The notes: generated by a model from the letters alone, not told the origin. DNA of 64,000 bases from JAFMJV01 sp963814315 (GCA_963814315.1 CAWFCG010000003.1:248001-312000); one strand, 5' to 3'. Shown: positions 41,992 through 51,314, counted from the stretch's first letter. Made by a program: numbers and translations.

Positions 41992-42630
41992 ATGACTGAA
42001 ACTCTGGGGCCCGCCATGATCCATCCGCTGGCCGACGTCTCACCTACCGCCACCATCGGCGACGGTTCCCGGATCTGGGATTTGGCGCGGATTCGAGAGG
42101 GCGCGGTGGTCGGGGTGGAATGCATCGTCGGGCGAGGCGCATTCATCGATGTGGACGTCCAGATCGGGAATCGCGTCAAGATCCAAAACAACGCGCTGGT
42201 CTACCACGGCGTTCGGGTTGCCTCCGGCGTCTTCATCGGACCGGCGGCGATCCTCACCAATGACCGGTTCCCGCGCAGCGTCACCCTCGATGGGCAGCTA
42301 GCTGGCGCCGATGACTGGAGGGTTTCGGAGATCGAACTTGAGGAGGGCTGCTCGATCGGTGCCGGCGCGGTCGTCGTAGCTGGCAGTCGGGTCGGTCGCT
42401 ACGCGACTGTGGCGGCCGGGGCAGTCGTCGTCGGGTCCGTGCCCGAACATGCCTTGGTCGCCGGAGTGCCCGCGAAGCGACTGGGTTGGGTCTGCCGCTG
42501 TGGTCGGCGTCTGTCTGACGCCATGCTAGACAACGTCGGACCTGAGCACGCAGGTGTTGCTGTATGCGCCCACGACGGATCGCGGTATGTCGTCAACCTG
42601 GACCGTTGCACCGCTGAGGAGCTGTCATGA
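41992..42630 (+). CDS. Left-handed beta-helix acyltransferase (WbpD-like)
   Basis: A 205-212 residue hexapeptide-repeat acyltransferase. From IHPLADVSPTATIGDGSRIWD onward the I-G-x-x-x-x hexad pattern is obvious (VVGVECIVGRGAFID, VQIGNRVKIQNNALVYHGV, CSIGAGAVVVAGSRVG), ending VPAKRLGWVCRCGRRL with a CxC motif. WbpD-type enzymes N-acetylate the 3-amino group of UDP-GlcNAc3N-uronate. The frame starts at ATG 41992; ATG 42016 gives the usual MIHP opening and has GGGG upstream. It overlaps the next gene by ATGA. Confidence 0.88.
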   Translation: MTETLGPAMIHPLADVSPTATIGDGSRIWDLARIREGAVVGVECIVGRGAFIDVDVQIGNRVKIQNNALVYHGVRVASGVFIGPAAILTNDRFPRSVTLDGQLAGADDWRVSEIELEEGCSIGAGAVVVAGSRVGRYATVAAGAVVVGSVPEHALVAGVPAKRLGWVCRCGRRLSDAMLDNVGPEHAGVAVCAHDGSRYVVNLDRCTAEELS

Positions 42631-43745
42631 TTCCGCTTTCACGTCCCGAGATCGGCCAAAGCGAGGAAGACGCAGTCCTTGAGACCCTGCGCTCCGGTAT
42701 CGTCGCGATGGGACCCCGTACCGTAGCGCTTGAGCGTGCTTGGGCCGACTACTGCGGAGTTGGACACGCCGTGTTCATGGCCAACGGCACGGTCGCCATG
42801 GAGGTCATCCTCCGAGCGCTGGACATCGGCGTCGGTGATGAGGTGATCACCGTAAGTTTCAGCTTCAATGCGACGGTCAGTGCCATTCTCCGCGCCGGCG
42901 CCGTCCCGGTCATGGTCGATGTGCGCGAAGACGACTTCTGTATCGACCCCGACTTGGTGGAGGCTGCGATCAGTCCGCGCACCAAGGCCATCATGCCCGT
43001 ACATCTGTACGGGCTGATGGCTGACATGGGACCGCTTACTGCCATAGCGGAGCGCCACGGCATCGTGATCATCGAAGACGCGGCCCAAGCCATCGGAGCG
43101 ACCTACGAGGGCAAGCGCGCCGGACAGTTCGGTCCATCCATGTTTAGCCTCTATGCCACGAAAAACGTCATGAGCGCCGAGGGAGGCATGGCCACCACGG
43201 ACGACGCCGAACTGGCTGATCGGTTTCGGATGATGAGGAACCATGGCATGCGAACTCGCTACTACCACGAAGAGCTCGCCAGCAACAGCAAGCCCACTGA
43301 TATCGCGGCGGCACTGGGTCTTGCCCAGCTTGCACGCGCAGATCTTGGTATCGAGCGGCGCCGATGCAATGCCTCTCGACTCACCGAGGGCTTGGCAGAG
43401 TACGTCACACCGCGCACGCCCGACGGCCGAGGCCACGCCTGGCACCAGTACACGCTACGTTTGGCGGGCCAGCGAGATGCGGTCGCGGAGAAGCTGCAGG
43501 CACGCGGCATCGGAACTCTCGTCTATTACCCTGTTCCGATCCATCGGCAGGCTTACCTCCAGCGCATCCTCCCCGGTTCTGATCAGCTGACCCTCCCGGT
43601 TACCGACGCTCTCGCCGGCGAGGTCTTGTCCATCCCCGTCAGGGCCAACCTGACCGATGACGAGCTGGACAGCGTGATCGAGGCTGTGCGCCAAGTCGCC
43701 ACCCCGCCAGTCGCACTGCATACGAGTTTGGGAAGTCAAGCATGA
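42627..43745 (+). CDS. DegT-family aminotransferase (WbpE-like)
   Basis: A 372-residue PLP-dependent sugar aminotransferase. It shows IPLSRPEIGQSEEDAVLETL, ANGTVAMEVILRALDIGVGDEVI, IIEDAAQAIGATYEG and the Schiff-base Lys in FSLYATKNVMSAEGGM. Placed between WbpD-like and WbpB-like genes, it probably converts the 3-keto uronate made by the dehydrogenase to the 3-amino form, as WbpE does using Glu. ATG overlaps the preceding TGA; its own TGA overlaps the next ATG. Confidence 0.9.
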   Translation: MIPLSRPEIGQSEEDAVLETLRSGIVAMGPRTVALERAWADYCGVGHAVFMANGTVAMEVILRALDIGVGDEVITVSFSFNATVSAILRAGAVPVMVDVREDDFCIDPDLVEAAISPRTKAIMPVHLYGLMADMGPLTAIAERHGIVIIEDAAQAIGATYEGKRAGQFGPSMFSLYATKNVMSAEGGMATTDDAELADRFRMMRNHGMRTRYYHEELASNSKPTDIAAALGLAQLARADLGIERRRCNASRLTEGLAEYVTPRTPDGRGHAWHQYTLRLAGQRDAVAEKLQARGIGTLVYYPVPIHRQAYLQRILPGSDQLTLPVTDALAGEVLSIPVRANLTDDELDSVIEAVRQVATPPVALHTSLGSQA

Positions 43746-44791
43746 GCGCCGTGGCTCCCGGGATGCTTCGGGTCGGTCTGGCCGGCCTCGGCACGATGGG
43801 TCGCAACCACCTCCGCAACGTGCTGGCGATCGACGATGTCACCCTCGTGGCCATGGCTGATGCCAGCCCTGTGGCCTTGGCCGAGGCCGTGAGCGTCGCC
43901 GGCCCACAAGTGCATACCTACGAGGATCCGCTGCTGATGCTGCGTGATGAGGACCTCCACGCGATAATCGTGGCTGTCCCGACGACTCGCCATTTCCAGA
44001 TCGCGCTGGCTGCGATGACGAGCGGTGTCTCGGTCCTCGTGGAGAAGCCGATCGCCGCTACGATCGTCGAGAGCAAGCAGTTGATGCGCGCGTCTGAGGA
44101 ACATGACGTAGTCCTCCAGGTGGGCCACGTGGAGCGTTTCAACCCTGCAGTCCTAGCGCTCAGCGCCAGTCTGCATCGCGGTGACCTTAGTCGTATCTAC
44201 AGCGTGAAGACGGTGCGGGGTGGCCCACTACCGGAACGGATCCGAGACGTGGGAGTGGCCATCGACCTCGCGACGCACGATGTCGATATCATGTGCCACC
44301 TCATCGGCGAGCGACCGATTCGTGTGTCCGCCGAGCGCTCACGCCAGATCCACACGGCACATGAAGACCTGCTCTACGGGCTGCTCGCGTTTCCCAGTGG
44401 CGTCGTCGGGCAACTAGACGTCAACTGGCTGACGCCCGAGAAGCAGCGTCGGATCGTGGTCCTCGGTGAGGAAGGGATGTTTCAGGTGGACTTCCTCACG
44501 CAGTCGCTGACCTTCACGCGAGGGGCGGCCACGCTCGCCGCAGAGTACCTGGATGGCTATGCGCCCATGTTCCAAGGCGAGACCGTCTCGCTACCGGTGG
44601 AGTCAGCTGAGCCGCTGCGGCGCGAGTTGATAGCCTTCTTCGAGGCCGTTCGTACGGGTGGACGTCCGGAGGTGACGGGTTTGGACGGCCACATGGCGTT
44701 GTCGATCGCCAAGTTGCTGCTAGCCGCGGCGGATGAAGGCCGATCGCTCAGCGTTCCCGAAGTCGGTCGCACGGAGTACTCGTCCCGATGA
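43742..44791 (+). CDS. Gfo/Idh/MocA oxidoreductase (WbpB-like)
   Basis: A 349-residue NAD(P)-dependent sugar oxidoreductase. N-terminal Rossmann motif VGLAGLGTMGRNHLRN, the family lysine motif SVLVEKPIAAT and GHVERFNPAV, and a C-terminal beta-sheet domain ending at LLLAAADEGRS. In the WbpA/B/E/D pathway the B enzyme oxidises C3 of UDP-GlcNAcA. Gene order D-E-B-A with ATGA overlaps at each junction supports this role. The exact sugar isomer cannot be read from sequence. Confidence 0.9.
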   Translation: MSAVAPGMLRVGLAGLGTMGRNHLRNVLAIDDVTLVAMADASPVALAEAVSVAGPQVHTYEDPLLMLRDEDLHAIIVAVPTTRHFQIALAAMTSGVSVLVEKPIAATIVESKQLMRASEEHDVVLQVGHVERFNPAVLALSASLHRGDLSRIYSVKTVRGGPLPERIRDVGVAIDLATHDVDIMCHLIGERPIRVSAERSRQIHTAHEDLLYGLLAFPSGVVGQLDVNWLTPEKQRRIVVLGEEGMFQVDFLTQSLTFTRGAATLAAEYLDGYAPMFQGETVSLPVESAEPLRRELIAFFEAVRTGGRPEVTGLDGHMALSIAKLLLAAADEGRSLSVPEVGRTEYSSR

Positions 44792-46143
44792 CCGAAGCGC
44801 GGAATCGGCCGCCCGCCGAAGTGCTGCGGTGGCGGGGCGACTCTGATTCCGTGGGCACGGTGTGTGTCGTCGGTCTGGGCAAGATCGGGCTGCCTCTCGC
44901 AGCCCAGTACGCGTCTTCCGGTTGGCGAGTGGTCGGTGTCGACACGTCGCGCGCGGTCGTGGAGTCGGTGAATGCTGGTCGGTCACATATAGCGGAAGAA
45001 CCAGGTCTGGCCGAGCGGATCGCGGACGCCCATGCGGCGGGAATGATCAGCGCCACTAGTGAGCATGCCCTGGCTGCTCGAGAGGCAGACGTCGTGGTCA
45101 TGATCGTGCCCTTGGTGCTGACGGCGGACCACCAGCCTCGATATGATTGGCTCGACGCAGCTTCGGGGGCCGTCGCTGCGGGCCTCCGCCCCGGCACCCT
45201 CGTTGTGTACGAGACGACGCTCCCCATCGGTGACACCCGCCGCCGTTTCGGGCCTATGCTCGCGCGTCAAAGCGGACTGACCCTGGGAGGTGAGGCGGGG
45301 TTCGACCTCGCGTTCAGTCCGGAGCGTGTATTCAGTGGACGCGTCTTCCGCGACCTTGCGGAGTATCCCAAGCTCGTGGGTGGCACCGATGAGAGAAGCG
45401 CACAACGGGCCACGGCCTTCTATCGCAGCGTATTGTCGGCAGACGTCTGGACATTGGACAGCAGCGAAGCAGCCGAGTTCGCCAAGCTGGCTGAAACCAC
45501 GTACCGAGATGTCAATATCGCGTTGGCCAACGAGTTCGCCGGCGTGGCCTCTCGCATGGGTGTCGACATCGGTGAGGTCATTCGTGGCGCCAACAGCCAG
45601 CCGTTCTCACACATCCACCAGCCCGGCATCGGGGTCGGCGGCCACTGTATCCCGGTCTACCCCAACTTCCTGCTTGCACAGGTCCCGGACCTCACGCTCG
45701 TCCGGGCTGCGCGGAACATCAACGACTCCCAGGTGATTCGGGCAATAGAAGTCGTCGAAGAGAACCTGGCGGGTGGCCTTGACGGTTCGGCCGTGCTCGT
45801 GCTCGGACTCACGTATAGAGAGCACGTGCATGAAGTTGCCTACTCACGGGCATTGCCGCTCATCGAGTCGCTGCGTGCGCGAGGCGCTGATGTCTGGGCC
45901 TACGATCCCCTCATGGATGAAGAGGAGATCCTCGGCTTCGGGGCCAGGCCCTACGAGTGGGGAACTGCGTCACCCGCGCGGGCCATCATGACCCAAACCG
46001 CCGACCCGAGTTGGCAGGGACTCGAACCGTCATTGTTCCCCCTGCTATCGGTCGTATTTGACGGACGCAACAGCTTGCCGGGCAGAGTGGTGCCCCCCGG
46101 TGTGAAGTACATCGGCGTTGGCCGCGACCGGCCGGGTGCATAG
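44788..46143 (+). CDS. Nucleotide-sugar 6-dehydrogenase (WbpA/WecC-like)
   Basis: A 451-residue UDP-sugar dehydrogenase. Rossmann motif VCVVGLGKIGLPLAAQYA, the family loop DLAFSPERVFSGRVFRDL (Glu), KLAETTYRDVNIALANEFA (Lys, Asn), the nucleophile Cys in GVGGHCIPVYP, and the C-terminal domain with VLGLTYREHVHEVAYS. It oxidises C6 of a UDP-HexNAc to the uronate in two NAD-dependent steps. ATG overlaps the preceding gene. The cassette lacks a WbpI-type 2-epimerase in this window. Confidence 0.92.
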   Translation: MTEARNRPPAEVLRWRGDSDSVGTVCVVGLGKIGLPLAAQYASSGWRVVGVDTSRAVVESVNAGRSHIAEEPGLAERIADAHAAGMISATSEHALAAREADVVVMIVPLVLTADHQPRYDWLDAASGAVAAGLRPGTLVVYETTLPIGDTRRRFGPMLARQSGLTLGGEAGFDLAFSPERVFSGRVFRDLAEYPKLVGGTDERSAQRATAFYRSVLSADVWTLDSSEAAEFAKLAETTYRDVNIALANEFAGVASRMGVDIGEVIRGANSQPFSHIHQPGIGVGGHCIPVYPNFLLAQVPDLTLVRAARNINDSQVIRAIEVVEENLAGGLDGSAVLVLGLTYREHVHEVAYSRALPLIESLRARGADVWAYDPLMDEEEILGFGARPYEWGTASPARAIMTQTADPSWQGLEPSLFPLLSVVFDGRNSLPGRVVPPGVKYIGVGRDRPGA

Positions 46144-46164
46144 GGCCCGATCGGGGTGGATTTC

Positions 46165-46562
46165 ATGAAGATGCTCGTCAGCGGTGGTGCGGGCTTCATC
46201 GGTAGCCACATCGTCGCTGCACTCCTCGCTTGGGGCGACGAGACCGTGGTCTTGGATGACTTCTCCAGCGGTGAGCGGGGACGGCTGGCGTGATTTGGCG
46301 ACTCCGTCCGAGTGATCGAGGGGAATATCCTCGATCCGGATGCTCTCGGCATGGCTGCGCCAGGCACACCCGCTGGCGGCACGATCATCGAGCCCAACGG
46401 GTCGCACCATGCGAAATCGCAACGGGGATCGAGCGCTCGGTCGCGGTCATCTCACTGGCACGTCGGGAACTCGGAGTCGAAGTCTCAGTTTCGTCCGAGG
46501 ACGGCATCCCTTCGACTGTGGCCAGGTATGCGAAACTGCTGTCGGCGACAACCGATGACTGA
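46165..46562 (+). pseudogene. Decayed NAD-dependent sugar epimerase
   Basis: The ATG at 46165 begins a normal SDR epimerase N-terminus (MLVSGGAGFIGSHIVAALL, VVLDDFSSGERGRLA), stopped by TGA at 46291-46293. The frame continues as FGDSVRVIEGNILDPDALG, the expected next segment. After that the sequence jumps; a piece in another frame, SVAVISLARRELGVEVSV (ending at 46562), may be from the C-terminal part. Most of the enzyme is deleted. It sits between the dehydrogenase and the second Wzz gene. Confidence 0.8.
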
Positions 46563-48222
46563 TCGGGCCATGAACCTGAACGGTCAGGATCGTGGGGAAC
46601 CGCAGGCAAGGATCATCCATCGTCGGCTCCGCCTGGCGCGAGGCATGCGCCGCGGTTTGCCACTGCTCTTCTTCGGATTTGTCGTAGCTGCAACTTCAGC
46701 GTTGGTGGTGACATGGACACGGCCGACCGTCTTCGAGGCGGCCGCCATCGTTCGCGTCGGGCCTGAGGCGGACGTCGCAGGGGCGGGGCGTACCGGTCTA
46801 CTGATCTCGGCTCGCTTGGCACCGACGTATGCGCGATTAGCAGAGTCGCGATCTGTCATGAGCCGTGTGGCAGTTCGCCTCGATCGTTCGGTCGATGGAT
46901 TAGCAGACCTGATCGACGTGCGAGTCGATGGCGACGCCCGGCTCGTGATCGCGGCCCGAGCGAACGGAGCGGTACAGGCTGCGGAACTGGCCAACGCGGT
47001 GGCACTTGAGATCGTCTCCGACCCCGCGCTGCTGGGAGCGCCGGCCGATACCTACGGCTTCGTGCAGTCCGAGATGGAAGCTACCATCGGCCGCATCGCA
47101 GACGTCGGGCTTGAGGTCGATCGAGTCGAGGCGCAGATCGACGATTTAGGGTCAGACGCTCTCCTTGCGTCGCTGATAGCACTGGAAGCAGAGCAACGTG
47201 CGCTTCGAGACGAGTTGGCAGGCCTATTCGACCGCCATCGTGACTTCCGGGCGACGCTGGCCAGAGATACGGCAGATATCCCGGGCATCGTCCAGTCCGC
47301 CCGGCCGCCCGAGTCTCCGGTATTGCCCCGCCCGGCGCTCAACGCGCTCCTCGCCGGGATACTCGGTGCCGTGCTTGTTCTGCCCCTCGCGGCATCGACG
47401 ATGCTGGCCTCGACGGTCAGAAGCGCGAGTGACGTTCGCGATCTCACCGGGCTTGAGGTTCTCGGGACGATCGTTCGGCCGACCATCTCTCAGGCGCGTC
47501 ACGGAGACCACCGCTTGGCCCGCCTCATCGCCCGCGACGATCCGGTTTCGGAGGGCTACCGTTCTCTACGCTGGGGCCTTGGCACGGTGATGAGTGGGTT
47601 GGGCATCCGCGATCTCCTGGTGGTGGGCGCCGATAGGGTAGAGGGTGCCAATGTCGTTGCGGTGAACCTGGCCATCCTCGCTGCTCAAAGCGGTCGACGC
47701 GTCCTCGTCGTGGATGCCGATATCCGAGACCCGATGCTTCATCAGGTCCTTGAAACCGTTGGAGAGCCCGGTCTCGTCGATGTGCTTGCGCACGCTGGCC
47801 CGCACCCGGGCTTTGCAATCCAGGCCACTGCGATTCCAGGGCTCGACTTGCTGCCCGCCGGCCATACCTCGTCCTCGCCGATGGCAATCCTCGAGCCCGA
47901 GCGCCTGCGGAACTCGCTTGACGAGTTCGCCTCGCACTACGATCAGGTCATCATCGTCGGGCCGAGCCTCCGGGATGCAGCTGATGCGGGCGTGGTGGGC
48001 TCCGCCGTGGGATCCAGCCTCATAGTCTTCGACGTGGGTATCACGACCCAGCAGTCCGCCGGTCATGTCCTTCACTTCCTTGGCTATCCGGGTGTCTACG
48101 TACCCGGCTCGGTGCTTGTTCGTCTGCCGCGCGGAGTGTATCTCCCGCTGCGTGATCCGGCTCGGGGGCAGCGGCGCCATACGGGCAGGATGTCCCTGGC
48201 CACGAATGACCAAGGACGGTAG
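46555..48222 (+). CDS. Second Wzz/BY-kinase-like protein with degenerate ATP site
   Basis: A 555-residue protein with the same plan as the gene at 40384: two transmembrane helices (LPLLFFGFVVAATSALVV and ALLAGILGAVLVLPLAAS) and a cytoplasmic MinD/BY-kinase fold. The nucleotide site is eroded. Walker A is GADRVEGANVVAVNLA with no GK[ST]; Walker A' (VLVVDADIRDPMLH) is kept; Walker B reads VIIVGPSL with no Asp. No C-terminal tyrosine cluster. It should be a catalytically dead partner. ATG 46555 overlaps the tail of the decayed epimerase. A glycosyltransferase follows after 3 bases. Confidence 0.85.
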   Translation: MTDRAMNLNGQDRGEPQARIIHRRLRLARGMRRGLPLLFFGFVVAATSALVVTWTRPTVFEAAAIVRVGPEADVAGAGRTGLLISARLAPTYARLAESRSVMSRVAVRLDRSVDGLADLIDVRVDGDARLVIAARANGAVQAAELANAVALEIVSDPALLGAPADTYGFVQSEMEATIGRIADVGLEVDRVEAQIDDLGSDALLASLIALEAEQRALRDELAGLFDRHRDFRATLARDTADIPGIVQSARPPESPVLPRPALNALLAGILGAVLVLPLAASTMLASTVRSASDVRDLTGLEVLGTIVRPTISQARHGDHRLARLIARDDPVSEGYRSLRWGLGTVMSGLGIRDLLVVGADRVEGANVVAVNLAILAAQSGRRVLVVDADIRDPMLHQVLETVGEPGLVDVLAHAGPHPGFAIQATAIPGLDLLPAGHTSSSPMAILEPERLRNSLDEFASHYDQVIIVGPSLRDAADAGVVGSAVGSSLIVFDVGITTQQSAGHVLHFLGYPGVYVPGSVLVRLPRGVYLPLRDPARGQRRHTGRMSLATNDQGR

Positions 48223-48225
48223 GTC

Positions 48226-49287
48226 ATGAAGATCGCATATGTCGCCCACGTCAACGATGGCAACGGTTCGGGCGTCATCCTGAAGATGGCGGCGCAGGCT
48301 GACCAATGGCGTCGCCATGGCCATGATGTCCGGTTGCTGGTGGCTACCCGAGACCGCGACACGACATGGCAGTCCCGCCTGGGTGACTCGGTCATCGAGC
48401 GCTACGGGAACTGGAGTTCACGGCTACGGGCCATGGACTCCATCGCGCGGCAAGCCAGCCGCTATGGACCCGACGTAGTCTATATGCGCTTCGATCTCTT
48501 CTACCCGTCGATGCTGTGGATGGCACGAGGTGCGGCGCTGGTGGTCGAAGTCAACACTGACGATCGACTTGAATACGCCCTCGGGTCGCGCAGGCGTGAG
48601 ATCTATAACGCGCGAACGCGTGGCTTGATCCTGCGTCGTGCTCGGGCTGTCGTATTCGTGACGGCGGAACTCAGCCGATCTGCGTCCTTCCATGGGTTCG
48701 ATGGTCATCGCGCCGTCATCCCGAATGGCATCGACCTAGCGGCATATCCGGAGCTGCCCGCGCCGGTCGATCGACGTCCACGTCTGGTATTCGTCGGCAG
48801 CTTGAGCCAGCCCTGGCAAGGGACCGACAAGGTCATGAAGTTGGCCTCGCTCTGCCGCGAGTGGCAGTTCGATATCGTGGGTGAGGGAGATGCGCCCCCA
48901 GACGTGCCAGACAACGTCACTTGGCACGGGCGTCTTGCTCGCCCGGAGGTCCTGCGCGTTCTGGCCACGGCGGACGTCGGCATCGGTACCCTCGCGTTGC
49001 ACCGCAAAGGCATGGAGGAAGCCTGTCCGCTGAAGGTGCGTGAGTACCTCGCCGTGGGCTTGCCGGTTCTGTATGCCTGTGCCGATCTCGACGCTGACAT
49101 CGTAGAAGCGGTCACGCTGAGGATCGCGAACACCGAGTCGAATGTCAGTGACGAGCACGAACGCATCGTCGAGTTCGTGCGCCATGTCAAGGGCATGCGA
49201 GCTTCACGAGCTTCGGTCGCACACATCGATGCCGCATTCAAGGAGGAACAGCGGCTAACGTTGTTCAGGTCCATTGCGATCCCTTAG
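48226..49287 (+). CDS. GT4-type glycosyltransferase
   Basis: A 353-residue cytoplasmic glycosyltransferase of the GT-B fold. N-terminal Rossmann MKIAYVAHVNDGNGSGVILKM, junction AVIPNGIDLAAYPEL, and donor-binding half PRLVFVGSLSQPWQGTDKVMKL, FDIVGEGD and PLKVREYLAVGLPVLYA with its acidic residues. Donor and acceptor are unknown. It starts 3 bases after the second Wzz gene and overlaps the ligase/polymerase gene by 14 bases, so it belongs to the same operon. Confidence 0.88.
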   Translation: MKIAYVAHVNDGNGSGVILKMAAQADQWRRHGHDVRLLVATRDRDTTWQSRLGDSVIERYGNWSSRLRAMDSIARQASRYGPDVVYMRFDLFYPSMLWMARGAALVVEVNTDDRLEYALGSRRREIYNARTRGLILRRARAVVFVTAELSRSASFHGFDGHRAVIPNGIDLAAYPELPAPVDRRPRLVFVGSLSQPWQGTDKVMKLASLCREWQFDIVGEGDAPPDVPDNVTWHGRLARPEVLRVLATADVGIGTLALHRKGMEEACPLKVREYLAVGLPVLYACADLDADIVEAVTLRIANTESNVSDEHERIVEFVRHVKGMRASRASVAHIDAAFKEEQRLTLFRSIAIP

Positions 49288-50620
49288 TGGCGTGAGGGCT
49301 ACACTGCCCGGACGCAGGTCTGCTGCATATCTGGCAATAGCGCCGATCGCCGCCGGCGTGGTCGTCGCGTACCTGCCCTCGCTGGCGATACAGCTGGGCT
49401 TGTCGATCGGGTCGGCGGCCATCGCTATCGCGGGGCTGATGGCTCGTGTTGGCCGGGTACTCGATCCTGCCTGGGTCATCGTTGCCCTGGTCTACTTGAT
49501 TGGCCCCGTGGGTTTCCTCGCAACCGAGCTCGGACTCGAACTCTCCCTGCTCGCGGTCATCGCGGTTAGCTTTGCCCCGTTCGCAATCGCTGCGCTGCTT
49601 GTCTCGCCCGAGGCCCGAAGTCGTCTGGTTCTGATGACGCCGCTGGTGGCACTCGTGCTTCTGTTCGCCATCTCCATCGCTTGGTCGCCCGCTGCTGGAT
49701 ACGGGATGGAGAAACTGAGTACGTGGATCATCGGGGCACTGGTACCGGCGAGCTACGTATTCGTGCTCACGGCCTCGGGCCGCCAGGTGTCGTGGAAGAT
49801 CGTCGGGGTGGCTGCCATTCTCTATGCGTCGGCACTGCTGCTGATCGGAGGACGGAACGAGCTCTATCCGGACCGTGTGACGCTCCTCGAGGAAAACCCC
49901 ATCTGGGCCGCTCGGGCTGTCTACCTTGGTTCCTTGGCTGTCTTGTTCAGCCCCTTTCGCCTGTTCGTGAAGGTAACCACGGTGCCGATGATGGTCGCGG
50001 CAGGGTTGGTCACAGCCTCGCTCGGCCCGCTCGTCGGTTTGATAGCCGGGGCCCTCGCGGGCCTCGCATTGCTCCTGTGGCAGGCGGGCAAGGACGCCGA
50101 CTACGGTAGGTCCACAGCCCGTCGAGCGAGAGCCGGATGGTTCATCGTGGGCTTCGCAGTTGCTTCTGGCGCGCTCGTCCTGGCGAGTGGCATCCTGGAT
50201 TCGCTGCTCGGTCCGGTCGTCTCTGACCCCAACGTCACGAGCCGAGCGGGCTTTTTGGACGCCGCGATCGAGAACTTCCTGGGTTCACCGCTGCTGGGTA
50301 TCGGAGGAGGTGGCTTCGCTGCTATCGACCCTGCCCGCTACCCTCACAACATGCTCGTGGAAGCGACAATGGAGCTTGGGGTGGCAGGCACCGGGCTGCT
50401 GGTGCTGTGGACATCGATGGCGATAGTGGGCGCCTTGCGCTCACCCCTGCTCATTGCCCTGGTGGTGGCCACCGCGACGTATAGCTTGTTCAGCGGCAGT
50501 CTCGCCACCAACGTGGAGTTCTGGATCGTCTCGGCTCTCGCAGTCGCAGGGCTGCCGCTCGCTTTGCGTCCTGCTGTCCGGTTGCGGCGCTCCGTCGTGC
50601 ATCCCTCCGGGGCGACCTAA
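49274..50620 (+). CDS. O-antigen polymerase/ligase-like membrane protein (Wzy/WaaL type)
   Basis: A 448-residue integral membrane protein with about ten to twelve transmembrane helices. It has the family region near the C-terminus: AIENFLGSPLLGIGGGGF and YPHNMLVEATMELGVAGTGLL, typical of the Wzy_C / O-antigen ligase motif HNxxLExxxExG. The family polymerizes repeat units or attaches glycan to a carrier in the periplasm or outside the membrane. The frame starts at TTG 49274, overlapping the glycosyltransferase; GTG 49292 is an alternative. A strong hairpin follows. Confidence 0.88.
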   Translation: MRSLSGVRATLPGRRSAAYLAIAPIAAGVVVAYLPSLAIQLGLSIGSAAIAIAGLMARVGRVLDPAWVIVALVYLIGPVGFLATELGLELSLLAVIAVSFAPFAIAALLVSPEARSRLVLMTPLVALVLLFAISIAWSPAAGYGMEKLSTWIIGALVPASYVFVLTASGRQVSWKIVGVAAILYASALLLIGGRNELYPDRVTLLEENPIWAARAVYLGSLAVLFSPFRLFVKVTTVPMMVAAGLVTASLGPLVGLIAGALAGLALLLWQAGKDADYGRSTARRARAGWFIVGFAVASGALVLASGILDSLLGPVVSDPNVTSRAGFLDAAIENFLGSPLLGIGGGGFAAIDPARYPHNMLVEATMELGVAGTGLLVLWTSMAIVGALRSPLLIALVVATATYSLFSGSLATNVEFWIVSALAVAGLPLALRPAVRLRRSVVHPSGAT

Positions 50621-50643
50621 TAGAGGTTCTCCCGCCTGGCAGT

Positions 50644-50665
50644 CCCCGGCCCAGCACGGCCGGGG
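50644..50665 (+). terminator. GC hairpin after the polymerase/ligase gene
   Basis: CCCCGGCC (50644-50651) pairs with GGCCGGGG (50658-50665) around 6 nt, followed by CCTTGTT, 24 bases after the stop. Fits a terminator of the polysaccharide operon. Confidence 0.75.
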
Positions 50666-50757
50666 CCTTGTTCGTGCTCACTGAGGCGTCAGGGTGAACG
50701 CCAAGATGTAGGCCCTGGTGGTACTGGCATCGGTGTGCCGCTTGCGATGATGCGTGC

Positions 50758-51256
50758 GTGAGGAAGCGAGGCGGTGCCGTGCCTGTGTCGACGACACGCA
50801 GGCACTACAAGGGCAAGACGTACGAGACCCATCTGATACGTCGCAGCTACCGCGAGGACGGCAAGTGCGAAACGAGACGCTGGGCAACATCAGCCACCTG
50901 CCGCCAGAGCTTATCGACCTTGTGCGTCGCGGTCTGGCGGGTGAGCAAGTCTTCTCCGCCGATGGCTTCGAGATCCGGCACAGCCTGCCCCATGGTGGGG
51001 TGGGGTGGTGTTGGTGCTGGAGACCCTGCGGTCGCTCGGCCTGGAGGGGCTCATCGACCGTCGACCCAGTCGCCAGCGTGACCTCGGAGTGTCATCATCC
51101 GTGTGCGCCTGCTTGCCCGGCTCGAAGCTGTCGGTCAGTCGCAGCTGGGAGCAGTCCACCCTGGGAGCGGTACAGGGGGTCGGTGATGCGGTCCTGACGC
51201 TCCAGCAGCAGGCTCGGGCCATGTCACTGTTGGGGCTCACGCCCTCGAGGGTGTAG
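50758..51256 (+). pseudogene. Remnant of an IS1634-like transposase
   Basis: Three frames hold successive parts of one transposase N-terminus: VSTTRRHYKGKTYETHLIR then SYREDGK; then NETLGNISHLPPELIDLVRR; then VLVLETLRSLGLEGLIDR and PGSKLSVSRSW, TLGAVQGVGDA. This order matches IS1634-family (IS4-like) transposases. At least two frameshifts and loss of the catalytic DDE half make it inactive. No inverted repeats were identified. It separates the plus-strand operon from the minus-strand flippase gene. Confidence 0.75.
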
Positions 51257-51314
51257 TCAGAACGGGACGGGCCGGCCCTGTCTGGTCACGCTCGGTGGAC
51301 GGGGAAACGTCGGG

